Origin: Vogesella fluminis
GTDB lineage: Bacteria; Pseudomonadota; Gammaproteobacteria; Burkholderiales; Chromobacteriaceae
Direction: 5' to 3'
Length of the DNA: 64,000 nt
NCBI RefSeq assembly: GCF_014652335.1
Contig: NZ_BMYP01000006.1
Location: forward strand, 51,016-115,015
The position numbers and the translations under genes were made by a program. Within the stretch, counting starts at the first letter, position 1. Every line of letters starts with the position of its first letter. The notes beneath the pieces were generated by a model. That model searched no databases and was not told where the DNA came from. It was given only the letters and a program-made list of their open reading frames with translations. Positions 46,874-56,400 of this stretch are shown piece by piece.

Positions 46874-47650
46874 TCAGGACTGGTGTTGCAGTAGCGGTGC
46901 GCCGTCCCGGAACAGGATCATTTCGCCGGCCTGCATCGCCGTCCACTGTTCGTTGTCGGTCAGCGGCACGGTGGCGATCACCGCGACACGGTCGTCGGGG
47001 GTGGTCACGGTGGCAAAGTCGACGGTGACGTCCTCGTCGACCAGGTGCGCGGCCGGAAACGGCGCCTGGCGCACGATGTAGTGCAGCTTGGTGCTGCAGT
47101 GGGTGATCAGCCAGTCGCCGTTGGACAGCATGAAGTTGAAGACGCCGTGGCCGTGCAGCTCTGCGGCCAGGCGCGCGATCTCGGCAAACAGCGTGGCGGT
47201 GTCCGGCGGCGTGCACCACTTGGCGCGCAGCGCTTCCATGATGTAGCAGAACGCGGCCTCGGAATCGGTGCTGCCTACCGCGTTGTAGTAGCAGCCGGGG
47301 CGGGCGTGGAAATCCTTCAGGTCGCCGTTGTGGGCAAAGATCCAGTACTGGCCCCAGATCTCGCGCTGGAACGGGTGGCAATTGGCGAGGTTGATCACGC
47401 CCTGCGTCGCCTTGCGGATGTGCGCGATCACGTTTTGCGACTTGATCGGGTACTGCCGCACCAGCGCCGACACCGGTGAATCGGCCGACGGCTTGTCGTC
47501 GATGAACAGGCGCACGCCCTTGCCCTCGAAAAAGGCGATGCCCCAGCCATCGGCGTGATGGTCGGTCAGCCCGCCGCGGCGGTGGAAGCCCTCGAAGGAA
47601 AACAGGATGTCGGTCGGGGTATTGCAGTTCATGCCGAGCAGCTGGCACAT
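46874..47650 (-). CDS. Class II glutamine amidotransferase (YafJ-like)
   Basis: This 258-residue Ntn hydrolase begins MCQLLGMNCNTPTD, so Cys2 becomes the N-terminal nucleophile. This fixes the start at 47650 instead of the in-frame codon 13 residues upstream. The GGLTDHHADGWGIAFFEG, NVIAHIRKAT and HNGDLKDF motifs form the glutaminase site. It carries only the glutaminase domain, as E. coli YafJ does. The acceptor is unknown; a role in metabolite repair or peptide hydrolysis has been proposed for relatives. Confidence 0.88.
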   Translation of the reverse strand: MCQLLGMNCNTPTDILFSFEGFHRRGGLTDHHADGWGIAFFEGKGVRLFIDDKPSADSPVSALVRQYPIKSQNVIAHIRKATQGVINLANCHPFQREIWGQYWIFAHNGDLKDFHARPGCYYNAVGSTDSEAAFCYIMEALRAKWCTPPDTATLFAEIARLAAELHGHGVFNFMLSNGDWLITHCSTKLHYIVRQAPFPAAHLVDEDVTVDFATVTTPDDRVAVIATVPLTDNEQWTAMQAGEMILFRDGAPLLQHQS

Positions 47651-47808
47651 GGCGAGTCCGTTTCTGCGGTGTTGCCGGGGGATGGACAAGATCCCATTGT
47701 TTCATGCAGCGGCGTGCGCGCCAAGCCCGTTGCCACCCCGGGTGCGGGCAGGGCTTGCAATTTGCAGTAACATCACCACCTTTGCTTTCTTTTCCGGGGG
47801 AGATGGCG

Positions 47809-48393
47809 ATGACCACCATCGTGGTAGTACGCAAGAACGGGCAGATCGCCATCGCGGCGGACAGTCAGACCACGTTTGGCGACGACCAGCGTTTGCCGGC
47901 GGCCTATGACGTGTTTCACGACAAGATATTCCGCCTGGGCGACAGCTACCTGGCCATTGCCGGCTCGGCGGCGCACGACCTGGTGCTGCAGGGTGCGCTG
48001 AAGGGAACGAAATCGCGCGACCTGTCCAGCCGCAGCGGCCTGTTCGAGACCTTTCGCAAGATCCATCCCAAGCTGAAAGACCACTTTTTCCTGCGCCCGG
48101 AAGAAGACGAGGAAGACCCGTACGAGTCCAGCCAGATGATGGTGCTGGTCGCCAATGGCCACGGCATCTTCGGTGTCTATCCGATGCGCGAGGTGTACGA
48201 ATTTTCCCGTTTCTGGGCCATCGGCTCCGGCCGCAAGTTCGCGATGGGTGCGATGCACGCGCTGTACGACAGCGCGCTGGACGCCAGGGCGATCGCCGAG
48301 GCGGCGGTGCATGCCGGTACCGAGTTCGACGCCAGCAGCGCGTTGCCGATGTCGCTCTACACTGTTTCGATTGATAAGGATTTTGACAAATGA
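47809..48393 (+). CDS. HslV-like betaproteobacterial proteasome homologue (BPH)
   Basis: This 194-residue Ntn hydrolase starts MTTIVVVRKNGQIAIAADSQTTFG, matching HslV, in which Thr2 becomes the catalytic N-terminal threonine. Asp and Lys of the catalytic triad fit AADSQ and DVFHDKI. It is not HslV itself: the insertion with LRPEEDEEDPYESSQ is different and no hslU ATPase is adjacent. It fits the BPH group described in betaproteobacteria, which forms double rings without a known ATPase. The start was set by GGGGGAG six bases upstream, which leaves the threonine correctly at position 2. It overlaps hslO by 4 bases. Confidence 0.82.
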   Translation: MTTIVVVRKNGQIAIAADSQTTFGDDQRLPAAYDVFHDKIFRLGDSYLAIAGSAAHDLVLQGALKGTKSRDLSSRSGLFETFRKIHPKLKDHFFLRPEEDEEDPYESSQMMVLVANGHGIFGVYPMREVYEFSRFWAIGSGRKFAMGAMHALYDSALDARAIAEAAVHAGTEFDASSALPMSLYTVSIDKDFDK

Positions 48394-49262
48394 ACCAAGC
48401 CGATACCCTGCAGCGCTTCCTGTTCGACGGTGTGCCGGTCCGCGGCGCGCTGGTGCGCCTGGACGGTGCCTGGCAACAGGTGGTGAGCCGCCACAATTAC
48501 CCGGCGGCGGTGCGCCACGTGCTGGGGCAGATGATCGCCGCCAGCAGCCTGCTGGCGGCCAACCTCAAGTTCGACGGCACGCTGATCATGCAGCTGCACG
48601 GCAAGGGCGCGCTGCGCCTGGCGGTGGCCGAGTGCACCAACGAGCGCACCGTGCGCGCCACCGCGCGCTTCGACGCGGCCATCACCGACGCGCCGCTGGC
48701 CGAGCTGCTGGGCGAGGGCGGCACCTTCGTGGTGACGCTGGAGCCGAAAGAGGGCGAGCCGTGGCAGGGCATCGTGGCGCTGGAGGGCGACAGCATCGCG
48801 CAGATGCTGGAGAACTACATGCAGCGCTCCGAGCAGCTGGACACCCGCCTGATCCTGGCCTGCAACGACGACACCGCCGCCGGCCTCTTGCTGCAGCGCC
48901 TGCCGGACGGCCACGGCGACGTCGAAGGTTGGCCGCACGTGGTGGCGCTGGCCGACACCCTGCAGCAGGACGAGCTGCTGGCGCTGGGCGCCGACGACAT
49001 CCTGTACCGGCTGTATCACCAGGAAACGGTGCGCGTGTTCGATCCGGAGGCGGTCAGCTTTGCCTGCAACTGCAGCGAGGAGCGCGTCGGCGAGATGCTG
49101 AAGCTGCTCGGCGGCCAGGAGGCGGCCGACGTGGTGCTGGAGCAGGGCAGCATCGAGATCGGCTGCGAGTATTGCGGCCAACGTTATGTGTTCGACGAAG
49201 ACGACGTCAACCGCCTGTTCAACTTCGACGTGATGGCGGCGGTGCGCGAAGCGCGCCACTGA
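48390..49262 (+). CDS. hslO: Redox-regulated chaperone Hsp33
   Basis: This 290-residue holdase chaperone is switched on by oxidation. Its N-terminal substrate domain (FLFDGVPVRGALVRL onward) is followed by a C-terminal zinc switch with CNC (about 230) and CEYC (about 262), all four cysteines present. It starts in an ATGA overlap with the proteasome homologue gene, so chaperone and protease are made together. Copies of the TTGGCCGCA word occur at 48555 and 48927. Confidence 0.95.
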   Translation: MNQADTLQRFLFDGVPVRGALVRLDGAWQQVVSRHNYPAAVRHVLGQMIAASSLLAANLKFDGTLIMQLHGKGALRLAVAECTNERTVRATARFDAAITDAPLAELLGEGGTFVVTLEPKEGEPWQGIVALEGDSIAQMLENYMQRSEQLDTRLILACNDDTAAGLLLQRLPDGHGDVEGWPHVVALADTLQQDELLALGADDILYRLYHQETVRVFDPEAVSFACNCSEERVGEMLKLLGGQEAADVVLEQGSIEIGCEYCGQRYVFDEDDVNRLFNFDVMAAVREARH

Positions 49263-49280
49263 ACAGGGCACCGCACAAAC

Positions 49281-49308
49281 AAAAACCGGACGCGGTCGTC
49301 CGGTTTTT
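49281..49308. terminator. Bidirectional terminator between hslO and the HDOD gene
   Basis: AAAAACCGGACG and CGTCCGGTTTTT pair around a 4-base loop between the two convergent genes. Confidence 0.9.
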
Positions 49309-49332
49309 CATCGGGGCCGCAAGCCGCCGGGC

Positions 49333-50187
49333 TCAGTGGTGCAGCTGGTGGTGCATGCCGTCGACCCAGTCCTCGAATTCGGTCATGTGCATGCCCAGAT
49401 AGCCGACGATCTCGTCGGCACGCTCGCGCCAGGCGCCGTCGCCGTTGTGGTCGGTACTGGTGCGCCACACATACTGCGCCGCGCGCGCCACCGCCACCAT
49501 CATCTTGTGTTCGTGGTCTAGCAGCGGCGTGCTGCCTATCTGGAACAGCTCCGGCTGGTGTTGCAGCAGGATGGCCTGGCAGAACGGCTCCGGCATGTTC
49601 CAGGTGCGTGCCACCAGATAGCCGACGATGTCATGGCTGGTATTGTGGAATTCCTGCTCGATCTTGCTGATCTGGCGGTCGCGCGCCTGGCCGATCAGGC
49701 GCAGCGTGCGTTCGTAGCGTGCATCGCGCATCAGCATTACCGCGATGCCGCAGCTGCGGAACAGCGCGAAGCTCTGGCACTCCTCCGCCGGCCGTCCCAG
49801 CCGTTCGCACAGCGCGGCGGCGGTGGCCGCCTCCTGCATGCTGCGTTCCCAGAACTGTTCGATTGCCGGCGGCGATTCCGCGGTCAGCGCCAGGCGCAGC
49901 AGCAGGCCGCTGACCAGGGTGATGGTGTTGCGGATACCGAGCAGGCTGACCGCCTGCTGCACCGAGGTGATGTTGCGCTGGGTGCCGAACAGCGGGCTGT
50001 TGGCGGCCTTGAGAATGGCCGCCGACAGGCCGACGTCGGTGGCGATCAGCCCGGCGACATCCAGCAGGCTCATCTCCGGATTGTTGCGCAGCGCGCTGAG
50101 CTGGTCCAGCAATGCCGGACGTGGCGGGATCACCAGATTGCGTACCAGCGTGGCAGTGGTGTCTTGGTCGAAATGGGGAACCTTCAT
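49333..50187 (-). CDS. HDOD-domain signalling protein
   Basis: This 284-residue protein consists mostly of an HDOD domain (about 20-215), an HD-related fold without the catalytic HD pair. The visible parts are NPEMSLLDVAGLIATDVGLSAAILKAANSPLFG and ISLLGIRNTITLV-like QAVSLLGIRN. Such proteins act in signalling and in motility or stress control, often with cyclic-di-GMP proteins. A C-terminal His-rich tail (DGMHHQLHH) ends it. The ATG at 50187 was chosen over a TTG nine codons upstream. No clear ribosome site is seen. Confidence 0.8.
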   Translation of the reverse strand: MKVPHFDQDTTATLVRNLVIPPRPALLDQLSALRNNPEMSLLDVAGLIATDVGLSAAILKAANSPLFGTQRNITSVQQAVSLLGIRNTITLVSGLLLRLALTAESPPAIEQFWERSMQEAATAAALCERLGRPAEECQSFALFRSCGIAVMLMRDARYERTLRLIGQARDRQISKIEQEFHNTSHDIVGYLVARTWNMPEPFCQAILLQHQPELFQIGSTPLLDHEHKMMVAVARAAQYVWRTSTDHNGDGAWRERADEIVGYLGMHMTEFEDWVDGMHHQLHH

Positions 50188-50241
50188 ATGGTGGGCAACT
50201 TTTATGAGGGGCAAAGAATGATGCCGTGTAGTGTACCCGTT

Positions 50242-51327
50242 TTAGGCCCGTGCCAGCATGGCAATAACCGTATCGCGGCATGCGTCAGGATGGGCGGTGA
50301 CGCGCAGGATGTGCTGCATCGCCGGATGCGGCGGACGATGCACCGCGATGCCCTGCTGCAACAGCGCCTTTTGCCGCTGCAGCGCGCTGTCGGCGTCCGG
50401 GTACACGATGCAGACAAAGTTGGTGTGCGACGGCAGCACCGTCAGCCCGCCGTCACGCAGCGCGCCGTCCAGCCGTTCGCGCAGCAGGCAGGTGTCGCGG
50501 ATGATGGTGTCGGCGCAGTGCGGCGCATCCAGCACCGCCGCTGCCGCCGCCTGCGCGAAGCTTGAGACGGCGAACTGGGTGCGGATCTGGTCGGCCTTGG
50601 CGATCCACTCCTCTGGCGCGATGGCGTAGCCGACACGCAGTCCGGCAAGGCCGTGCGCCTTCGACAGCGTGCGCAGGCGCACGGTGTTGGCCAGCACGCC
50701 CTGGCGCTCGGCGGCGGCGCAGAAGTCGATGTAGGCCTCGTCCAGCAGCAGCAGGGTGTCGTCGGCCAGCGCGGCGCGCAGGCTGGCGATGGCGTCACGC
50801 GCATGGAAGCTGCCGGTCGGGTTGTCCGGGTTGGCGAGGTAGACCAGCGCCGCCTGGTGCGCGTTGGCGGCGGCGGCCAGCGCCGGCAGGTCGTTGACCG
50901 GCACGCCGTCGTGCTCGGCGTACGGTACCTCGACGATCTCGGCGCCGACGCCCTCGGCAAAGTAGCGGAAGGTGGGATAGGTGCCGGCGGTGCACACCAC
51001 CACATCGCCGGGCGATACCCGTGCACGCAGGAACAGCGCGATCAGGCTGTCGGCGCCGGCATCGACCACCACGTTGGCCGCATCTACGCCGTTCAGCGTC
51101 GCGGCGCGCTCGCGGATGGCGCCGGCGTACGGGTCCGGATACAGCCGCGCCAGCTCGTACAGCGCCTCGCCCCACTGCGTCGCCAGCGGGTGGCCGGCGA
51201 TCGGCATGCTCTCGTTGGAGCCGATGCGCGACACGATGCGGCGGCCGATGGCGGCCTCCAGCCGTGGCAGGCCCTGGAACGGGTTGACGATGGTGCGCTG
51301 TTGCAGATGGCGGGCGTAGCGGGTCAT
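50242..51327 (-). CDS. hisC: Histidinol-phosphate aminotransferase-type PLP enzyme
   Basis: This 361-residue class I/II aminotransferase has GSNESMPIAG near the N-terminus, YLANPDNPTGSF, LLLLDEAYIDF and the PLP lysine in TLSKAHGLAGLRVGYAI. These fit HisC, which transaminates imidazole-acetol phosphate in histidine synthesis; HisC paralogues can also act on aromatic keto acids, and no other his gene is adjacent. The ATG at 51327 has GGAG 6 bases upstream. Confidence 0.85.
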   Translation of the reverse strand: MTRYARHLQQRTIVNPFQGLPRLEAAIGRRIVSRIGSNESMPIAGHPLATQWGEALYELARLYPDPYAGAIRERAATLNGVDAANVVVDAGADSLIALFLRARVSPGDVVVCTAGTYPTFRYFAEGVGAEIVEVPYAEHDGVPVNDLPALAAAANAHQAALVYLANPDNPTGSFHARDAIASLRAALADDTLLLLDEAYIDFCAAAERQGVLANTVRLRTLSKAHGLAGLRVGYAIAPEEWIAKADQIRTQFAVSSFAQAAAAAVLDAPHCADTIIRDTCLLRERLDGALRDGGLTVLPSHTNFVCIVYPDADSALQRQKALLQQGIAVHRPPHPAMQHILRVTAHPDACRDTVIAMLARA

Positions 51328-51396
51328 GGCGGGCTCCGGTAAAAACAACAATGGCGTTTACCTTACGTTAAGGGCAGCCCGAAATCCAGCACCGGC

Positions 51397-52290
51397 TTAG
51401 ACGGATTGTTCCTGAGCAAAGAACGATTGCAGCGTTGCGGCCAACCCTGCCGGCTGCTCCCACTGCACCATGTGGCCGGCGTCGGCGATGACGGCTTCGC
51501 GCAGGTCGGCAAAACAGGCGCGGCGCTCGTCCAGGGTGTCGAACACGCCCTTGGCCATCGGGTGATCCCACATCTCGCCGCCGATCACCCACTGCACCGG
51601 GCAAGCGATGCGGCGCCAGCAGGCCTTGGCCTCTTCCAGCCGGTACAGCACCGGGTTGACCATCTTGTGGCGCGGATCGGCGCGGTAGCTCAGCACGCCG
51701 TCGCGCTGCGTGGTCAGCGCCTGCGCCATGAAGGCGGCCCGCTCGGCGCCCAGGTGCGGGTTGCGCTCCTGCAGCCGGCGTGCCACCGCCGCCAGTGACG
51801 CTAGCGGCTGGTAGGCCGGTGGCTGCTGCTTCTCGCGCAGCCAGCGCGCGTAGCGCCCCGGCGCCTCGGCCGCCCGGCTGTCGGCAAGGCCGAAGCCCTC
51901 CACCAGCGCAAGCTTCGCCACCCGCTCCGGACGGATGCCGGCGTACAGGCCGCCGACCATCGCGCCCATGCTGTGGCCGGCCACGTTGGCCGCGGCATGT
52001 GGGCTGTAGTGCTGCAGCAGCGCGTCGAGATCGGCGAGGTAGTCGGCGCTGTAGTAGCTGCCGCTGTTCCAGCCGCTGTCGCCGAAGCCGCGCCAGTCCG
52101 GGGCGATGATCTGCCACTGTGGCAACAGGTCGGCGACGAACTGGAAGGTGTGCGCGCAATCCATCCAGCCGTGCAGCATGAACAGCGCCGGCGCGTCGGC
52201 CTCGCCCCAGCGCAGCACGTGGCAGGGATGGCCGTTGAGGGGGTGATGCTCGCTGCGCGGCAGGCGCAACGGCTGGTAGCAGTCGGGCAT
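51397..52290 (-). CDS. Alpha/beta hydrolase
   Basis: This 297-residue protein has an alpha/beta hydrolase fold: oxyanion region MLHGWMDCAHTF, nucleophile Ser in GHSMGAMVG (about residue 110), an acidic residue after the sheet (GGEMWDHP) and the catalytic His near the end (DAGHMVQWE). The substrate is unknown. The ATG at 52290 starts MPDCYQPLRLPR; the longer upstream frame is in the gap shared with cas1. It is likely monocistronic. Confidence 0.8.
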   Translation of the reverse strand: MPDCYQPLRLPRSEHHPLNGHPCHVLRWGEADAPALFMLHGWMDCAHTFQFVADLLPQWQIIAPDWRGFGDSGWNSGSYYSADYLADLDALLQHYSPHAAANVAGHSMGAMVGGLYAGIRPERVAKLALVEGFGLADSRAAEAPGRYARWLREKQQPPAYQPLASLAAVARRLQERNPHLGAERAAFMAQALTTQRDGVLSYRADPRHKMVNPVLYRLEEAKACWRRIACPVQWVIGGEMWDHPMAKGVFDTLDERRACFADLREAVIADAGHMVQWEQPAGLAATLQSFFAQEQSV

Positions 52291-52508
52291 GATGGCGATC
52301 CGGCACAATCCGGTGTGTTGGGGGCTGTAGTGTAGCGGCTGACATGATGGCTGCCGAGGGGTATGGCGGATGATAAGCAGGCCTGGTGGCGGGAGCGCCG
52401 GGCCAACAGCATGGCCCGTGTGCGAAGCAGGGCGCCGGGGGTGCTGCGCTGGCAGAGTTGCCACCGCGACCTGTAAATGCGAATGTTATATTTTATGCCG
52501 GCATTACC

Positions 52509-53489
52509 ATGACCATGGACACAATCCCGTCTTCCGATCTCAAAACCATCCTGCACTCCAAGCGTGCCAATCTGTACTACCTCGAACACTGCCGCGTACT
52601 GGTCAACGGCGGGCGCGTCGAGTACGTCACCGAGCAAGGCAAGCAATCGCTGTACTGGAACATCCCCATCGCCAACACCACCACGCTGCTGCTGGGCACC
52701 GGCACCTCGGTCACGCAAGCGGCGATGCGCGAGCTGGCCCGTGCCGGGGTGATGGTCGGCTTTTGCGGCGGCGGCGGCACGCCGCTGTTTGCGGCGGGCG
52801 AGCGCGAAATCGACATCGCCTGGCAATCGCCGCAGTCCGAATATCGCCCCACCGAATACCTGCAATGGTGGGTGCAGTTCTGGTTTGACGAAGCCAAAAG
52901 GTTGGCCGCAGCCAAGTTGCTGCAACAGGCACGGCTGCAGCGCATCCGCCAGCACTGGCTGGATGACCGCGGCCTGCGCGATGCCGGCTTCGGCGTGGAT
53001 GCGGCCAACCTTGACGCCGTGCTGGCCGCTTCCAGCCACGCCATCGGCCACGCGCCCGATCACACCAGCCTGCTGACCGCAGAGGCGCGGCTGTCCAGGC
53101 AGCTGTTCCGCCTCGCGGCGCAGGCCACGCGTTACGGCGAGTTCACCCGTGCCAAACGCGGCAGCGGCGCCGACCCGGCCAACCGCTTCCTCGACCACGG
53201 CAACTATCTGGCTTACGGCCTGGGCGCGACGGCGACCTGGGTGCTCGGCCTGCCGCACGGCCTCGCCATCCTGCACGGCAAGACGCGGCGCGGCGGGCTG
53301 GTGTTCGACGCGGCCGATCTGGTCAAAGACGCCATCATCCTGCCGCAGGCCTTTGTCAGCGCCATGAACGGCGACGACGAACAGACCTTCCGCCAGCAGT
53401 GCATTAGCCAGCTCACCCGCAGCGAGGCGCTGGATTTCATGATCGACCAGCTCAAGGCCATTGCCGAGCAGCAGGGGAGGGCGGCATGA
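52509..53489 (+). CDS. cas1: CRISPR-associated endonuclease Cas1, type I-F
   Basis: This 326-residue integrase inserts new spacers. The type I-F pattern is clear: DLKTILHSKRANLYYLEHCRVLVNGG, then TGTSVTQAAMRELARAGVMVGFCGGGG and the catalytic helix region LTAEARLSRQLFRLAA. A C-terminal DHGNYLAYGLGATATWVLGLPHGLAILHG carries the His and metal-site part. The ATG at 52509 is chosen by the family's usual length; a second ATG lies 6 bases on. It overlaps cas2-3 by 4 bases (ATGA). Copies of the TTGGCCGCA word lie at 52900 and 53001. Confidence 0.96.
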   Translation: MTMDTIPSSDLKTILHSKRANLYYLEHCRVLVNGGRVEYVTEQGKQSLYWNIPIANTTTLLLGTGTSVTQAAMRELARAGVMVGFCGGGGTPLFAAGEREIDIAWQSPQSEYRPTEYLQWWVQFWFDEAKRLAAAKLLQQARLQRIRQHWLDDRGLRDAGFGVDAANLDAVLAASSHAIGHAPDHTSLLTAEARLSRQLFRLAAQATRYGEFTRAKRGSGADPANRFLDHGNYLAYGLGATATWVLGLPHGLAILHGKTRRGGLVFDAADLVKDAIILPQAFVSAMNGDDEQTFRQQCISQLTRSEALDFMIDQLKAIAEQQGRAA

Positions 53490-56400
53490 ACATCCTGCTG
53501 GTTTCGCAGTGCGATAAACGGGCGCTGACCGAGACGCGCCGCATCCTCGACCAGTTTGCCGAGCGCCGCGGCGACCGCGTGTGGCAGACGCCCATCACCC
53601 AGGCCGGGCTGGACACCCTGCGCAAACTGCTGCGCAAGACCGCGCGCAAGAACACCGCCGTCGCCTGCCACTGGCTGCGCGGGCGCGACCATAGCGAGTT
53701 GCTGTGGATCGTCGGTGATGCGCGCCGTTTCAATGCCGAAGGCGCGGCACCGACCAACCGCACCGAAAACGACATCTTGCGCGATCACGACGAAAACGAC
53801 TGGCTGACGGGCGAGGACATCCGCCTCATCGCCACCCTCGCCGCGCTGTTTCATGACCTCGGCAAGGCTTGTGACGCATTCCAGACGCGCTTGCGCAGCA
53901 AAGAAAAACTGGCGGCCAACCTTTACCGTCACGAATGGGTATCGCTGCGGCTGATCCAGGCCTTTGTCGGTAGCGATGACGACGCCGGCTGGCTGGCGCG
54001 GCTGCAAGCCCCGCAACAGATGACGACGGCGCATTGGGAAACATGCCTGAAACAAGCCGGTCTGCGCGATGGCGAAGACGCGGCAGCCAAAGGTAACAAG
54101 CCGTTTGCCGACGGCGTGCTGCCACCGTTGGCCGCAGCGGTGTGCTGGCTGGTGCTCAGCCACCATCGCCTGCCGGTGAGTAACGATCAAACCCTGACCG
54201 CCAGCCGCATCGCAACCGGCCTGAGCGACTTGAACAGCCAATGGAACCAGCCCTTCGACGGCGTCAGCGCCAAAGAGGCCGAGCCGTACTGGCGCTTTCC
54301 GTATGGCCTGCCCTGTGGCGACCGGCTGTGGCGCGAGCGCGTGGCTGCTATCGCCAGGCAGTTGGCCGCACGGCAAGGTGCGGCGACCGCGTGGCTGGAT
54401 CAGCCTTACCCGCTGCATCTGGCGCGGCTGACGCTGATGCTGGCCGATCACCATTTCTCCAGCCAGGCCGTCAAGCCAGGCTGGCAGCCGGGCAAGGAGC
54501 ATGAAACCGCCTTCGCCAACACGCTTAAAGACGACCTGAAACATCAAGGCCGCCACTTCAACCAGACCTTGCCCGAACACCTGATCGGCGTCGCGCGTCA
54601 CGCGCTGCTGACCGCCCGCGCCTTGCCGGATATCGCGCGGGCGCTGCCGCCGCTTGGCCGCCACCCGCTGCTGCAAAAACGCAGCGCCGACCCGCGCTTC
54701 GCCTGGCAGGACAAGGCTTACGATCTGGCCGCCAGCGTGCGCGAACGGGCGGTGCAACACGGTGCCTTTATCGTCAATATGGCATCCACCGGCTGCGGCA
54801 AGACGCTGGCCAACGCCCGCATCATGTACGCGCTGGCACGGCCGGATACCGGCTTGCGCTGCGCCTTTGCGCTGGGCCTGCGCACGCTGACGCTGCAAAC
54901 CGGCCACGCCTTTCGCGCCAGACTGAAGCTGGATGACGACCAACTCGCCATCCGTGTCGGCGGCGCGGCCAGTCGTGAGCTGTTCGAGCATCAGGCCGCG
55001 CAGGCCGAAGCCAGCGGCTCGGCCTCCAGCGAGGCGCTGCTGGATGAAGACTGCGCAGTCCACTTCGAAGGCAACCCGGATCACCCGCTGTTGCAGCAGC
55101 TCAGCCACGATCCACGCTTCAACGCGCTGCTGGCCGCGCCGCTGCTGGTCTGCACCATCGACTACCTGACGCCGGCGACCGAAGGCACGCGCGGCGGGCG
55201 GCAGATCGCGCCGATGCTGCGGCTGATGAGTTCCGACCTGGTGCTGGACGAGCCGGACGATTTCTCGGTGGAAGACCTGCCGGCGCTGACCCGCCTCGTG
55301 CACTGGGCGGGGCTGCTCGGCAGCCGCGTGTTGCTGTCCTCGGCCACCTTGCCGCCGGCGCTGGTGCAATGCCTGTTCGACGCTTACCTCGCCGGCCGCG
55401 CCCAGTACCAGCAACATCGCGGCCAGGTCGGCTTGCCGCTGCAGGTGTGCTGCCTGTGGCTGGATGAGCACGACCGCCACGTCGCCGATTGCGCCGACGG
55501 CGCCAGTTTTCAGACAGCCCATCGGGCGTTTGCCGAGCAACGCAGCGCCTGGCTGGCTACGCAGCCACCGCGCCGCACGGCGGCCTTGCTGCCGCTGACC
55601 GGCGTGCCGCGCAGCGAACGGCAGATGTTCGCGCCGCTGGCCAGCCTGCTGCGCGAGCATGCGCTGCGACTGCACGCGGCCAACCACGACATCGACCCGG
55701 GGAGCGGCAAGCGCGTCAGCATCGGCCTGATCCGCCTCGCCCATATCGACATGATCTACCCGCTGGCCCGCGCCTTGTACTCGCAAGACGTGCCGGATGG
55801 CGTGCAGGTACACCTCTGCGTCTACCACTCGCAATACCCGCTGCTGCTGCGCTCCGCCATCGAGCGGCGGCTGGACGCCGCGCTCACCCGCCACGACCCG
55901 CAGGCGCTGTTCAGCCTGTCCGACATCCGCGACAAGCTGGACGGCAGCGCGGAAGATGATCACCTGTTCATCGTGCTGTCCTCGCCGGTCAGCGAGGTTG
56001 GCCGCGACCATTCCTATAACTGGGCGATCGCCGAGCCGTCTTCCATGCGCTCGCTGATCCAGCTCGCCGGCCGCGTGCGTCGCCACTGGCCGGCACCTTA
56101 CGCTGCGCAGAACCTGCTGATCCTGCAGCACAGCCTCGCCGCCTGGCTGGGCGGCAAGCCGGCCTATTGCCGCCCCGGTTTCGAGAGTGGCGATTTTCCG
56201 CTAGCCAAGCATGATCTGGCCGACATCCTGCCGGAGGGCGACTACCGCCACCCCGACGCCCGCCCGCGGCTGCTGGCCCGGCCAGATTTGCAGGCCGGCA
56301 GCAATCTGGTGGATCTCGAACACGCGCGCCTGCAGGCCGACCTCAACCAGACGCACACGCCCGCCGAATACGACGACGAGCCGCCCGTGCCGCGCCTGTG

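Noticed and set aside
47809..48393. Naming this gene hslV
   Set aside because: The N-terminus is HslV-like, but the internal insertion and the absence of hslU argue for the BPH paralogue.
53213..56131. A 972-residue open frame antisense to cas2-3
   Set aside because: It is the complement of an intact Cas3 gene and has shadow-type composition.
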